Shown piece by piece: positions 7,252 to 15,489 of a stretch of 30,238 nt of DNA. Under the pieces are notes generated by a model. That model was not told where the DNA came from. It was given only the letters and a program-made list of their open reading frames with translations, and did no database searches. The translations under genes and the position numbers were made by a program. Each line of letters opens with the position of its first letter. Position 1 is the stretch's first letter. Source of the DNA: JACKCP01 sp034007295 (GTDB lineage Bacteria; Desulfobacterota; Desulfobacteria; Desulfobacterales; JACKCP01); contig JAVERC010000041.1 of assembly GCA_034007295.1 (NCBI GenBank), forward strand, positions 1 to 30,238, read 5' to 3'.

Positions 7252-8823
7252 TTAAATATTTTTTTCTGCTGCAAGAGCTTTAGCATAATAATTGTCACTT
7301 TTATTATTTCCTGGGAAAATATTTTCTTTTAAAGCTTTTTTCAAAATATTTCTTTTTTCATTTGCAAGAATTTTACCTGCCTCAACTCCAAATTGATCAA
7401 ATGGATTTATATTCCATAAAAAGCCAGCCATTACAGTTCTTGCTTCATAAAAAGATACAAGCCTTCCGATAGAATCAGGGTTTAAATTATTGATAGTAAT
7501 AATTGAACTTGGTCTGTTACCCATGCATTTTTTCTGGATTGAAGTTTCTTCTCTTCCAGAGGCAAGAACATCAGCTTGTGCAAGAAGATTTATAAAAAGC
7601 TCATCATTTCCTGAAAGATTTTCATAATCAAAAAAATCTTTATAGGGATTAGATAAAACGCCTATAAATTCAACTGGAACAATTCTGCCCTGATGAAAAA
7701 GCTGAAAAAATGAATGCTGAGCCTTTGTTCCTGTTTCACCAAAAATTATCATTGAAGTATTGTAATTTAAAATTTCATTATTTTCAGAAATCATTTTACC
7801 GTTGCTTTCCATATAAAGCTGCTGAATATGGAAGTGCAGTTTATCAAGGTAGGAAGAGTAGGGGATAATTGCCAAAAAAGGCAGATCAAGATATACGCTG
7901 TTCCAGATATCTATAAGAGCAGCTTTTAGACAGATATTTTCTTGTGTATCTGAATTGATACAGTAATTATCCATTTCATGCATTCCATGTAAAAATTCTT
8001 CAAAAACATCAAATCCGTAAACAAGAGAAATTGGAAGACCTCCAACAGCAGAAGAAACACTGTATCTTCCTCCAATTGAATCAAACATGTGAAAAACTTT
8101 AAATTCAGGTAAGTCTCCTGGGCTTTTTTTGGCTGTTATTCTTACAATATGCTTTTTTGGATCAAGATTATTTTTAATAAGTTCATTTATTATTAAAGAT
8201 TCATTTATCATAACTTCTCTAGTTGTATAGGATTTTGAAATAATGATAAAAAGGGTGTTTTCAATTTCAGCATTATTATTAAAATCAAAAAATTCGCCTG
8301 GATCACAGGTTGCAATAAAAAAAGGCCTTAGATATTTTTTTTTATGTGACAGGGCTTTTGTTACAAATTCAGTGCCAAGATTTGAGCCGCCTATTCCAAC
8401 AACACAGATGTTTTCAAATTTTTTTCCGGTTGAAGATAAAATTTTTCCTTCATGGATTTTTTTTGAAAATTCTTTTATTTCATTTTTAACTCTTTTTATT
8501 TCCTTAAAAAGAGGATGGCTGCTTTGATTTGATCTGCATAAAGTATGAAGAGCTTCTCTTTTTTCAGTTTTATTTACAATTTCACCTTTGCACATTGATA
8601 AAAATTTATCTTTTACACAACTTTTTTCAGCAAGTTCATAAAGAAGTTTTAAAGATGTTTCATCAATAAGCTGCCTTGAATAATCGAAAAAAACTTCAGC
8701 TCCTTTTTTTGAAAAATTTTCAAACCTTTTATCATCAGAAATAAGATTTTTTAGAACTTTATCTGAATTTGAAAAATTAAATGAATGCCTGAACAATTTG
8801 TTGTCAAGTGAGTGAGGATACAT
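7252..8823 (-). CDS. pgi: Glucose-6-phosphate isomerase
   Basis: A 523-residue phosphoglucose isomerase interconverting glucose 6-phosphate and fructose 6-phosphate. The sugar-phosphate binding segments are VGIGGSNLG (142-150) and ISKSYTTREVM (195-205), where many family members read SKTFTT. Further markers are GGRYSVSSAVGGLP (251-264), MESNGK (338-343) with the likely catalytic Glu339, GTKAQHSF with His370, and the PGI signature around FDQFGVEAGK with Lys484. The fructose 6-phosphate it makes feeds the UDP-GlcNAc branch to which the divergent neighbour pair belongs, so the adjacency to glmM may be meaningful. AAGG upstream of the ATG at 8823 supports the start. I see no terminator before the convergent kinase gene. 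Confidence 0.95.
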   Translation of the reverse strand: MYPHSLDNKLFRHSFNFSNSDKVLKNLISDDKRFENFSKKGAEVFFDYSRQLIDETSLKLLYELAEKSCVKDKFLSMCKGEIVNKTEKREALHTLCRSNQSSHPLFKEIKRVKNEIKEFSKKIHEGKILSSTGKKFENICVVGIGGSNLGTEFVTKALSHKKKYLRPFFIATCDPGEFFDFNNNAEIENTLFIIISKSYTTREVMINESLIINELIKNNLDPKKHIVRITAKKSPGDLPEFKVFHMFDSIGGRYSVSSAVGGLPISLVYGFDVFEEFLHGMHEMDNYCINSDTQENICLKAALIDIWNSVYLDLPFLAIIPYSSYLDKLHFHIQQLYMESNGKMISENNEILNYNTSMIIFGETGTKAQHSFFQLFHQGRIVPVEFIGVLSNPYKDFFDYENLSGNDELFINLLAQADVLASGREETSIQKKCMGNRPSSIITINNLNPDSIGRLVSFYEARTVMAGFLWNINPFDQFGVEAGKILANEKRNILKKALKENIFPGNNKSDNYYAKALAAEKNI

Positions 8824-8938
8824 TAATTTACCTTGAAATTATGATTGATAATCATTTATTAAATGCTAAAGTGTTGGGAATTTATAACATTTTACCGCCA
8901 AAAATCAACTTTAAGTTCAAAAATAAAACGGAGAATAA

Positions 8939-10156
8939 ATGGACAAAATTATTGAAAAACTCATTAAAAAGGGAGTTTTGATTGAAAATCCGTATTCAAT
9001 AATAATAGATAAAACCATAGATATAAATAATATTGAACCAGGTGCAGTTTTAAATCAGGGAACCCGTTTATCTGGTGAAAACACATATATTTCAAAGGGA
9101 TGTATTGTAGGAAAGGAAGGCCCTGCAAGTATTGAAAACTGTGTTGCCGCCAAAAACTGTATTTTCGGGTCAGGTTATTTTTCAGGTTCTGTTTTTTTAG
9201 AAGGTTCAAAAACAGGGTCAAATGCACATGTGAGAAAAGGGTGTATTCTTGAAGAAAAATCTTCCATTGCTCATACATGCGGAATAAAGCAGACAATTCT
9301 TTTTCCCTATGCAACCCTTGGAAGCCTTATAAATTTCTGTGACTGCATGCTGACTGGAGGAACTTCTTCAAAAAATCACAGTGAAGTTGGAAGCTCATTT
9401 ATTCATTTTAATTTTACTCCAAATCAGGATAAAGCCACACCTTCTTTAATGGGAAATGTTTTTGAAGGTGTTTTTTTAAATAAACCCCCTGTTTTTCTTG
9501 GAGGGCAGGGCGGAATTATAGGACCTTTAAGAATCAGCTTTGGATGCACAAGTGCAGCAGGATCAATTTTAAGGCGTGATGAACTAAGGGAAAACAGACT
9601 TGTTTTTGAAAATCTGCACAAAAATTTGAATACAGACGTAAAAACAGGAATTTATCTTTCATTAAACAAAATTTTAAAAAACAATTTATTTTATATCTCA
9701 AATCTAATTGCTTTTAAAAACTGGTATATGTTTGTAAGAAAAAATTTTTTAAATGAAAAAATTTATGATTTTTCAATCCTAACTATAAATGATGCAATAA
9801 AAGAAAGAGTAAATCAGCTTAAAAAACTTTCTGACAAAGTGCAATCTGGTATTGAAATTTTAAAAAAAGAAGGTAAAAACTCAAGACTTATTGAATTAAA
9901 AGAAAATTATTGTGAAAATGCATCAAAAATTTTTGATTTGATTTTTAAATTTATGGAATCAGAAAATCTATGTTCAAAAGAAAGGGATGATTTCCTTGAA
10001 AATTTTGAAAATAAATCTGATTTGTCATATCTTGAAACAATTCATTCAATGAGTGAAACTAATATAAATTCAGGTAGTTTATGGCTGAATAAAATAATTT
10101 TTACCATAACTGAAGAAATGGCTTTAATTTTAAAAAAATTTGACATCAGGGAATAA
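8939..10156 (+). CDS. Left-handed beta-helix (hexapeptide repeat) protein, GlmU/acyltransferase-like
   Basis: A 405-residue protein. Residues about 15-215 contain imperfect hexapeptide turns (for example AVLNQGTRLSGENTYISKGC) typical of left-handed beta-helix acyltransferases and of the GlmU C-terminal domain, including a conserved-looking GGTSSKNHSEVGSS (140-153) and FLGGQGGIIGP (186-196). Residues about 215-405 are charged and helical. The N-terminal nucleotidyltransferase domain of GlmU (GxGxGTRM loop) is absent. It lies five bases upstream of glmM, so a role in UDP-GlcNAc synthesis or sugar-nucleotide sensing is likely by context. Catalytic activity is unproven. The start is supported by CGGAG seven bases before the ATG. 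The divergent gap to pgi (8824-8938) presumably holds both promoters, but I see no convincing boxes. Confidence 0.75.
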   Translation: MDKIIEKLIKKGVLIENPYSIIIDKTIDINNIEPGAVLNQGTRLSGENTYISKGCIVGKEGPASIENCVAAKNCIFGSGYFSGSVFLEGSKTGSNAHVRKGCILEEKSSIAHTCGIKQTILFPYATLGSLINFCDCMLTGGTSSKNHSEVGSSFIHFNFTPNQDKATPSLMGNVFEGVFLNKPPVFLGGQGGIIGPLRISFGCTSAAGSILRRDELRENRLVFENLHKNLNTDVKTGIYLSLNKILKNNLFYISNLIAFKNWYMFVRKNFLNEKIYDFSILTINDAIKERVNQLKKLSDKVQSGIEILKKEGKNSRLIELKENYCENASKIFDLIFKFMESENLCSKERDDFLENFENKSDLSYLETIHSMSETNINSGSLWLNKIIFTITEEMALILKKFDIRE

Positions 10157-10161
10157 AAAAC

Positions 10162-11496
10162 ATGAGAAAATTATTTGGTACTGACGGAATACGTGGAAAA
10201 GCAAATACTTACCCAATTATTCCTGAGCTTGTTTTAAATATTGCAAAGGCAGCAGCTTATTTTTTTTATGATTCTAATGAGATTAAATCAAAAAAAGTAA
10301 TTATTGCAAAAGATACAAGAGCTTCTGGTTTTATGGTTGAAGCAGCTCTTTGTGCCGGTTTTACTTCAATGGGACTTGATGTTGAGCTTGCTGAAGTTCT
10401 TCCAACACCTGCACTTTCATATGTAACTTCAAAATCAGATTCAGATTTATCTGTTATGATTTCAGCCTCCCATAATCCTTATTTTGATAACGGCATTAAA
10501 TTTTTCAAGGGAAACGGCAAAAAACTAACAGATAAAGAACAAAATGAAATTACAGAAATTTTTTATTCAAAAAAATTTGAAAATTTTGAAACTGAACCTG
10601 GAATAATAAAAAAATCACACGAAAAATTTATTAATTTATACAAAAAATTATTTGATAATTATTCCAACACAAAAAAAATACTTTCAGGTTGTAAAATTGT
10701 TCTTGATGCTTCTAACGGAGCCTGTTACGAAATTTCACCGGCAGTATTCAGAGAACTTGGAGCATCTGTATCTGTAATTAATGATAAGCCAGACGGTTAT
10801 AATATTAATGAAAACTGCGGATCAGAACATACTGAAGCCTTGAGCAGTATTGTAATATCTGAAAAAGCAGATTTTGGACTTGCTTTTGACGGAGACGGCG
10901 ACAGACTTATTGCAATAGATGACAAAGGTGAAAGAATTACAGGAGATCAGATTCTTGCAATTGCAGCTGATTTTTTTAATGAGAAAAAAATTGTATCAAC
11001 TGTAATGTCAAATCTTGGATTGAAAAAATTCTTAGAAGAAAAAAATATTTCACATATAATGACAAAGGTTGGTGACAGATATGTTTATGAGGCAATGCTT
11101 GAAAAAAATGCAAGAATTGGAGGGGAGGACTCAGGACATTTAATTTTTCTTGATTACCAAAATACTGGAGATGGAATATTATCAGGAGTAATTCTTTCTG
11201 AAATAATTGTAAAATCAGGTAAAAAATTATCTGAACTTAAAAAAAGCATAATTATTTATCCGCAAAAACTTGTAAATATTGAAGTAAATGAAAAAAAGCC
11301 AGTTGATGAAATTCCGGAACTCAAAAATGCAATTAAAACAATTGAAAAAAAACTTGATAAAAGCGGAAGGGTGCTTGTCAGATATTCAGGAACTCAGAAT
11401 ATGATAAGAATTATGTGTGAAGCAGAAACCATGGAAATGGCAGATGAAGCATGTGATTTTATATCAAAGGCTGTAAAACATACAATTGCCAAATAA
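10162..11496 (+). CDS. glmM: Phosphoglucosamine mutase
   Basis: A 444-residue alpha-D-phosphohexomutase that converts glucosamine 6-phosphate to glucosamine 1-phosphate for peptidoglycan and LPS. The N terminus has FGTDGIRG (5-12). The phosphoserine loop is ISASHNP with Ser103, and the metal loop is DGDGDR (243-248). The sugar-specificity loop is GGEDSGH (320-326), which in this family favours the glucosamine mutase assignment. The phosphate-binding loop near the C terminus reads RYSGTQN (407-413), whereas family members usually have SGTEP. It is closely coupled to the upstream beta-helix gene and followed by a strong terminator. Confidence 0.95.
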   Translation: MRKLFGTDGIRGKANTYPIIPELVLNIAKAAAYFFYDSNEIKSKKVIIAKDTRASGFMVEAALCAGFTSMGLDVELAEVLPTPALSYVTSKSDSDLSVMISASHNPYFDNGIKFFKGNGKKLTDKEQNEITEIFYSKKFENFETEPGIIKKSHEKFINLYKKLFDNYSNTKKILSGCKIVLDASNGACYEISPAVFRELGASVSVINDKPDGYNINENCGSEHTEALSSIVISEKADFGLAFDGDGDRLIAIDDKGERITGDQILAIAADFFNEKKIVSTVMSNLGLKKFLEEKNISHIMTKVGDRYVYEAMLEKNARIGGEDSGHLIFLDYQNTGDGILSGVILSEIIVKSGKKLSELKKSIIIYPQKLVNIEVNEKKPVDEIPELKNAIKTIEKKLDKSGRVLVRYSGTQNMIRIMCEAETMEMADEACDFISKAVKHTIAK

Positions 11497-11524
11497 AAAA
11501 CCGGGGTAATTCCCCGGTTTTTAT
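11497..11524. terminator. Bidirectional terminator between glmM and the BI-1 gene
   Basis: A perfect GC-rich stem ACCGGGG/CCCCGGT with a TAATT loop, A run on the left and T run on the right. It can terminate glmM on the plus strand and the convergent BI-1 family gene on the minus strand. Confidence 0.93.
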
Positions 11525-11545
11525 TACATAAAGCAAGATGAGAAT

Positions 11546-12226
11546 TTAGTCTCTGTCGCCCATTATCCTTAACATCATTATAAACAGGTTTATAAAGTCA
11601 AGGTAAAGGCTTAAAGCTCCCAAAATTGCACCTTTTCTTATAGCAGAATTTTCAAGGTCTGCTGGCTGAGATAAGGCCATTTCTTTTATTTTCTGGGTAT
11701 CATAAGCTGTAAGACCTACAAAAACTATTACACCAACATAGTTTATAATCCAGAAAATTGCAGAGCTTTGCACAAAAATATTAACAAGAGATGCAATGAT
11801 AATCCCAATAAGACCCATAACCATGAAATTTCCAACACCTGTAAGGTCTTTTTTAGTTACCATTCCAAAAATACTTGTTGCTGTAAAAGTAGCAGCACAA
11901 ACAAAAAAAGCAGCAAATACAGAAGTAGGTGTATATGCAGAAACAAGCCAGGAAATTGTAATTCCGTTCAAAGCTGCATAAATCATGAAAAGTGCTGTTG
12001 CAGTTGATGCTTCAATTTTGTTTATTCTTGAGCTTAAATAAAATACCATTCCAATTTCAGCAATTACTGCCACAAAAAACACTGCCGGCGGAAGAAATAT
12101 TATTTCTGAAAAGATGTAGGCAAAAACTGCTGTCAGTCCAAGACCTGCAGCCATCCAGTTATATACGCTCTGAATAAAACCATTGACTCTGATTTGCGAA
12201 GTTTCCTGAAAAGAAACTCTGTCCAT
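11546..12226 (-). CDS. Bax inhibitor-1 (BI-1/YccA/YetJ) family membrane protein
   Basis: A 226-residue polytopic protein with about seven hydrophobic helices and the BI-1 family ending: GLTAYDTQKIK (171-181) and LYLDFINLF (207-215). Asp176 and Asp210 correspond in position to the paired aspartates described as a pH-sensitive latch in the Bacillus YetJ calcium leak channel. An inner-membrane location and a Ca2+ or pH-linked role follow from family knowledge; bacterial YccA-type members have instead been linked to FtsH protease control. AAAGGAGGT precedes the ATG at an ideal distance. The 269 bp upstream (12227-12495) hold AT-rich sequence in which I see no further gene or repeat. Confidence 0.9.
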   Translation of the reverse strand: MDRVSFQETSQIRVNGFIQSVYNWMAAGLGLTAVFAYIFSEIIFLPPAVFFVAVIAEIGMVFYLSSRINKIEASTATALFMIYAALNGITISWLVSAYTPTSVFAAFFVCAATFTATSIFGMVTKKDLTGVGNFMVMGLIGIIIASLVNIFVQSSAIFWIINYVGVIVFVGLTAYDTQKIKEMALSQPADLENSAIRKGAILGALSLYLDFINLFIMMLRIMGDRD

Positions 12227-12495
12227 TTATTACCTCCTTTAAAGATTATTAATTTGTTTTGTTTTGACTAAAAAATATTTCAAAAGATTTAAAGTGTTAA
12301 AGACTGCTAATAAGATAATTTAAAAAACTTTAAAATCAAGTAAAATCGAAAAAATTTAAGTCAGGATATAGTTGATTTACTACTGGAAAAAATCAGCTTT
12401 TTTTTCATTTTAAACTCAAAAATTAGGGGTTTTATATTTTTAGATAAAACAGCTATTGTATCTTGTAAAAATAAGCCAGAGAAAATTTCTACCTA

Positions 12496-12636
12496 GTTGC
12501 TGAACGAAAACGGCCTTTTTTGTCCATTTCTGCGTCAGAATCAAAATTTAATCCTCAAAATACTCAATGTATTCCTGCGGTTAAATTTTTCATCTTCCTT
12601 GAACTGAACAAAAAATTCTCGTTTTCGGCCGATCAC
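12496..12636 (+). repeat. F1 MITE-like element, copy E
   Basis: A 141-bp copy almost identical to copy C at 3812. It is flanked by a perfect 6-bp duplication TACCTA (12490-12495 and 12637-12642). The right-hand duplication is the first part of an F2 element, so F1 seems to have inserted at the F2 terminus. Confidence 0.92.
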
Positions 12637-12840
12637 TACCTAAGTTGAGCGTTTCATATTTTTAAATAAAGAAATTTCTAATGAATCGAGCTTATTATAT
12701 TTAAAAATATGAAACCCTGCGGGCTTTTCAATTTTACTGCATCTACGGCGTTAAATTGCATCACGCATAGCAAAAGTATAGCCTGATACAATTTGCCTTG
12801 TATATGCAGCAAACTTGAAAATCGCTCAATTTAGGTTCTA
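12637..12840 (+). repeat. F2 MITE-like element, copy c
   Basis: About 204 bp with inverted ends: left ACCTAAGTTGAGCGTTT and right ATCGCTCAATTTAGGT. It contains the same central hairpin (AAATTGCATCACGC / GCCTGATACAATTT) and the TATGCAGCAAACTTGAAAA block seen in the other F2 copies. Together with F1 copy E it explains most of the gap upstream of xseA; 12841-12984 holds only AT-rich leader. Confidence 0.8.
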
Positions 12841-12984
12841 ATAAAAAGTTTACATAATATATATTATAAGTCGTTATTAATAAATATTAATTTTATTAAT
12901 AATACTCAAACACAATCCTTGTAAAAAATTATTTTAAATTTTATGATTTCATTTTTTTAAACCATACTATTTCAGGAAAATATT

Positions 12985-14328
12985 TTGGACTCAGCTGCTC
13001 AAGGGAAAAAAATTTTTACAGTTTCAGAAATTACAAACCAAATTCATTTAACCCTTGAATCAAATTTTTCCTTTATCTGGGTTACAGGTGAAATTTCTAA
13101 TTTTTCAAAGCCTTCCTCAGGCCATATTTATTTTTCACTAAAAGACAAAAAGGCTCTTATAAATGCTGTAATGTTTAAAAATCAGCTGAAAAATTTAAAA
13201 TTTGAGCCAAAAAACGGAATTGAAATAACAGGATTTGGCAGAATTTCAGTTTATCCTCCAAGGGGTTCTTACCAGATAATTTTTGAATTTTTAGAACCAA
13301 AAGGTCATGGTTCAATAAAGATGGAATTTGAGGAAATTAAGAAAAAGTTATTAAATGAAGGCCTTTTTGATGAAAAGCACAAAAAAAGTCTGCCTTTTTT
13401 GCCTGGAAAAATAGCTCTTATTACTTCCCCGACTGGTGCTGCATTAAGGGACATGCTTAAAGTCATAAAAAAGAGATTTCCTAAAATTGAAATTTTATTA
13501 TGCCCTGTTTCAGTCCAGGGGGAAAAAGCACATTTGGAAATTATTGATGCAATAAACAATGTAAACACCTTAAATGATTCAGATATAATTATTATTGCAC
13601 GAGGCGGAGGCTCATTTGAAGATTTGAATGCGTTTAACTCTGAAGAACTTGCAAGAACTGTTTTTAATTCTAAAATACCTGTTATTTCTGGTGTCGGCCA
13701 TGAAACTGATTTTACAATAATTGATTTTGTATCTGATTTAAGGGCCCCTACTCCAACTGCTGCTGCTGAATATGCACTTCCTTCAAAAAATGATATTTTA
13801 AATACTTTAAACACATATAAAAAAAGGCTTTTAAATACATTTTCAAATAATATTTCAATTAAAAAACACAAACTCAATAATTTTGAAAAAAGATTAAAAG
13901 ATCCAAAAAAAGATATTGAAGAAAAAAGATTTTATGTAGATGAAAAAAATCTATTGCTTGAAAAAAGGCTTAAAAGATACATAGCTGACCAAAAAAACTA
14001 TATCCAAACTTTAAATTCAAGCCTCCAATTAAAAAAACTTGATTTAATTTTCAAATATAAAAAAGAAAGTTTTTTATCCTCTAAAAAGGATTTAATAACA
14101 AATTTTGAAAAAATCATTTACCAAAAAACTAATGAATTTGATAAAAGATTTTCCATGCTCTTTGAATTAAATCCCTTTGAAATTTTAAAAAGGGGTTATT
14201 CAATAACAAGAAATCCTTATACAAAAAAAATAATTAGATCTGTTATATCCGATGTAAAAGAAAAAGATGAAATTGAAGTTGTTTTAAAAGATGGAACAAT
14301 GATATGCGTTGTTAAAAATATTAATTAA
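12985..14328 (+). CDS. xseA: Exodeoxyribonuclease VII large subunit
   Basis: A 447-residue XseA, the catalytic and DNA-binding subunit of exonuclease VII, which degrades single-stranded DNA. Residues 10-105 form the OB-fold (FTVSEITNQI, WVTGEISNF, GRISVYPPRGSYQ). The catalytic region includes TSPTGAALRDML (148-158), ARGGGSFEDLNAFN (205-218) and SGVGHETDF (235-243) with APTPTAAAE (254-262). A lysine-rich coiled coil (about 270-400) precedes the C-terminal segment with LKRGYSI. The start is TTG, supported by AGGA eight bases upstream; no nearby in-frame ATG would keep the OB-fold. It is first in the xseA-xseB-ispA-dxs-tlyA run. Confidence 0.95.
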   Translation: MDSAAQGKKIFTVSEITNQIHLTLESNFSFIWVTGEISNFSKPSSGHIYFSLKDKKALINAVMFKNQLKNLKFEPKNGIEITGFGRISVYPPRGSYQIIFEFLEPKGHGSIKMEFEEIKKKLLNEGLFDEKHKKSLPFLPGKIALITSPTGAALRDMLKVIKKRFPKIEILLCPVSVQGEKAHLEIIDAINNVNTLNDSDIIIIARGGGSFEDLNAFNSEELARTVFNSKIPVISGVGHETDFTIIDFVSDLRAPTPTAAAEYALPSKNDILNTLNTYKKRLLNTFSNNISIKKHKLNNFEKRLKDPKKDIEEKRFYVDEKNLLLEKRLKRYIADQKNYIQTLNSSLQLKKLDLIFKYKKESFLSSKKDLITNFEKIIYQKTNEFDKRFSMLFELNPFEILKRGYSITRNPYTKKIIRSVISDVKEKDEIEVVLKDGTMICVVKNIN

Positions 14329-14342
14329 AGGCAATTGATTTT

Positions 14343-14597
14343 ATGGCAAAAAAAACTTTTGAAGAGGCACTGAAAAAACTGGATGAAATAGTTGATTCCC
14401 TTGAAGACGGAAACTTGTCACTTGAAGATGCAGTAAAAAGATTTGAAGAAGGAATCAAACTCTCAAAATTTTGCGAAGAAAAATTAAATGAGGCTGAAGA
14501 AAAAATTCTTGTTTTAAAAAATGATATAAACGGAAATCTAACAAAAGAACCTGCTGAGAATTTATTTTTTTCAGATTCGGATGAAGATGATGAATAA
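14343..14597 (+). CDS. xseB: Exodeoxyribonuclease VII small subunit
   Basis: An 84-residue XseB with the two-helix pattern of the family: FEEALKKLDEIVDSLEDG (5-22), LSLEDAVKRFEEGIKL (25-40), then a charged tail. It binds the coiled coil of XseA. It follows xseA by 14 bases, with AAAGG before the ATG, and its last 17 bases overlap the start of ispA. Confidence 0.95.
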   Translation: MAKKTFEEALKKLDEIVDSLEDGNLSLEDAVKRFEEGIKLSKFCEEKLNEAEEKILVLKNDINGNLTKEPAENLFFSDSDEDDE

Positions 14598-15477
14598 AGA
14601 TTTTGATTTAAAAACATTTCTTGTTGAAAATAAAACCCTTGTAGAAAACAGACTGAAAGAACTTTTAAATTCATCTATCAGACAATCTTTACTTTTAAAA
14701 GCAATGGAATATTCCCTGCTTGCCGGAGGAAAAAGGCTGCGTCCTGTATTGTGCCTTACATCTTCAAGAATGTCTGATCAATATAATACAAAAGCTCTTG
14801 ACTGTGCCTGTGCCATAGAAATGATCCACACTTATTCTCTTATTCACGATGATCTTCCTGCTATGGATGATGATGATTTAAGAAGAGGAATACCAACCTG
14901 TCATAAAAAATTTGGAGAAGCTGCTGCAATTCTTGCCGGTGACGGGCTTTTGAATCTGGCTTTTGAAGTTTTGTCAAACCAGAACCTTGATCCTTTGATC
15001 TCAATAAAAACAATCAGGGTCATATCCAAAGCTTCTGGAAGTCTTGGAATGATTTCAGGCCAGATAAAAGATATAGAAGCTGAAAAAAAACAAATTAATC
15101 TTGATGATCTTGAAAATATTCACATGGAAAAAACTGGGGCAATGATTAGAGCTTCGCTTGTTTCCGGAGGGATTATAGGAGGGTGTGATGAAAAAGGTCT
15201 TAAAGAACTTGATGAATACGGGAAACTTATTGGTCTTGCCTTCCAAGTTACTGACGACATATTAAATATTACTGGAGACCCTCGCATAATGGGCAAATCA
15301 GTTGGAACAGACCTTGAAAAAAACAAGGCCACCTACCCTTCTTTAATTGGATTAGAAAATTCCGTTAAATATGCAAAAGAACTGGTTGAAAAATCAGTTT
15401 CTCATCTTAAATATTTTAATACCAATCCAAATCCACTTGAAGATCTGGCATGGTATATTTTAAACAGAAAAAAATAG
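14581..15477 (+). CDS. ispA: Geranyl/farnesyl diphosphate synthase
   Basis: A 298-residue trans-prenyl diphosphate synthase extending DMAPP with IPP. The first Asp-rich motif is DDLPAMDDDDLRRG (90-103) and the second is FQVTDDILN (221-229); GGKRLRP (49-55) binds IPP. The length and the DDxxxxD first motif fit short-chain (C10-C20) synthases. The start lies inside xseB, where three in-frame ATGs (14581, 14587, 14590) are possible and no clear ribosome binding site is present, so translation is probably coupled to xseB termination. It sits just before dxs, the first enzyme of the MEP pathway. Confidence 0.93.
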   Translation: MKMMNKDFDLKTFLVENKTLVENRLKELLNSSIRQSLLLKAMEYSLLAGGKRLRPVLCLTSSRMSDQYNTKALDCACAIEMIHTYSLIHDDLPAMDDDDLRRGIPTCHKKFGEAAAILAGDGLLNLAFEVLSNQNLDPLISIKTIRVISKASGSLGMISGQIKDIEAEKKQINLDDLENIHMEKTGAMIRASLVSGGIIGGCDEKGLKELDEYGKLIGLAFQVTDDILNITGDPRIMGKSVGTDLEKNKATYPSLIGLENSVKYAKELVEKSVSHLKYFNTNPNPLEDLAWYILNRKK

Positions 15478-15489
15478 CGGAGAAATAAA

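Noticed and set aside
8824..8938. Divergent promoters between pgi and the beta-helix gene
   Set aside because: Promoters are expected, but candidate boxes such as TTGATA with TAAAGT are too weak in such AT-rich DNA to place.
11768..12007. Plus-strand Cys/Asn-rich frame of 79 codons
   Set aside because: It is fully antisense to the BI-1 family gene, with low-complexity composition and no ribosome binding site.
13305..13877. 190-codon minus-strand frame
   Set aside because: It is antisense to the conserved catalytic region of xseA, a shadow of AT-rich codon use.
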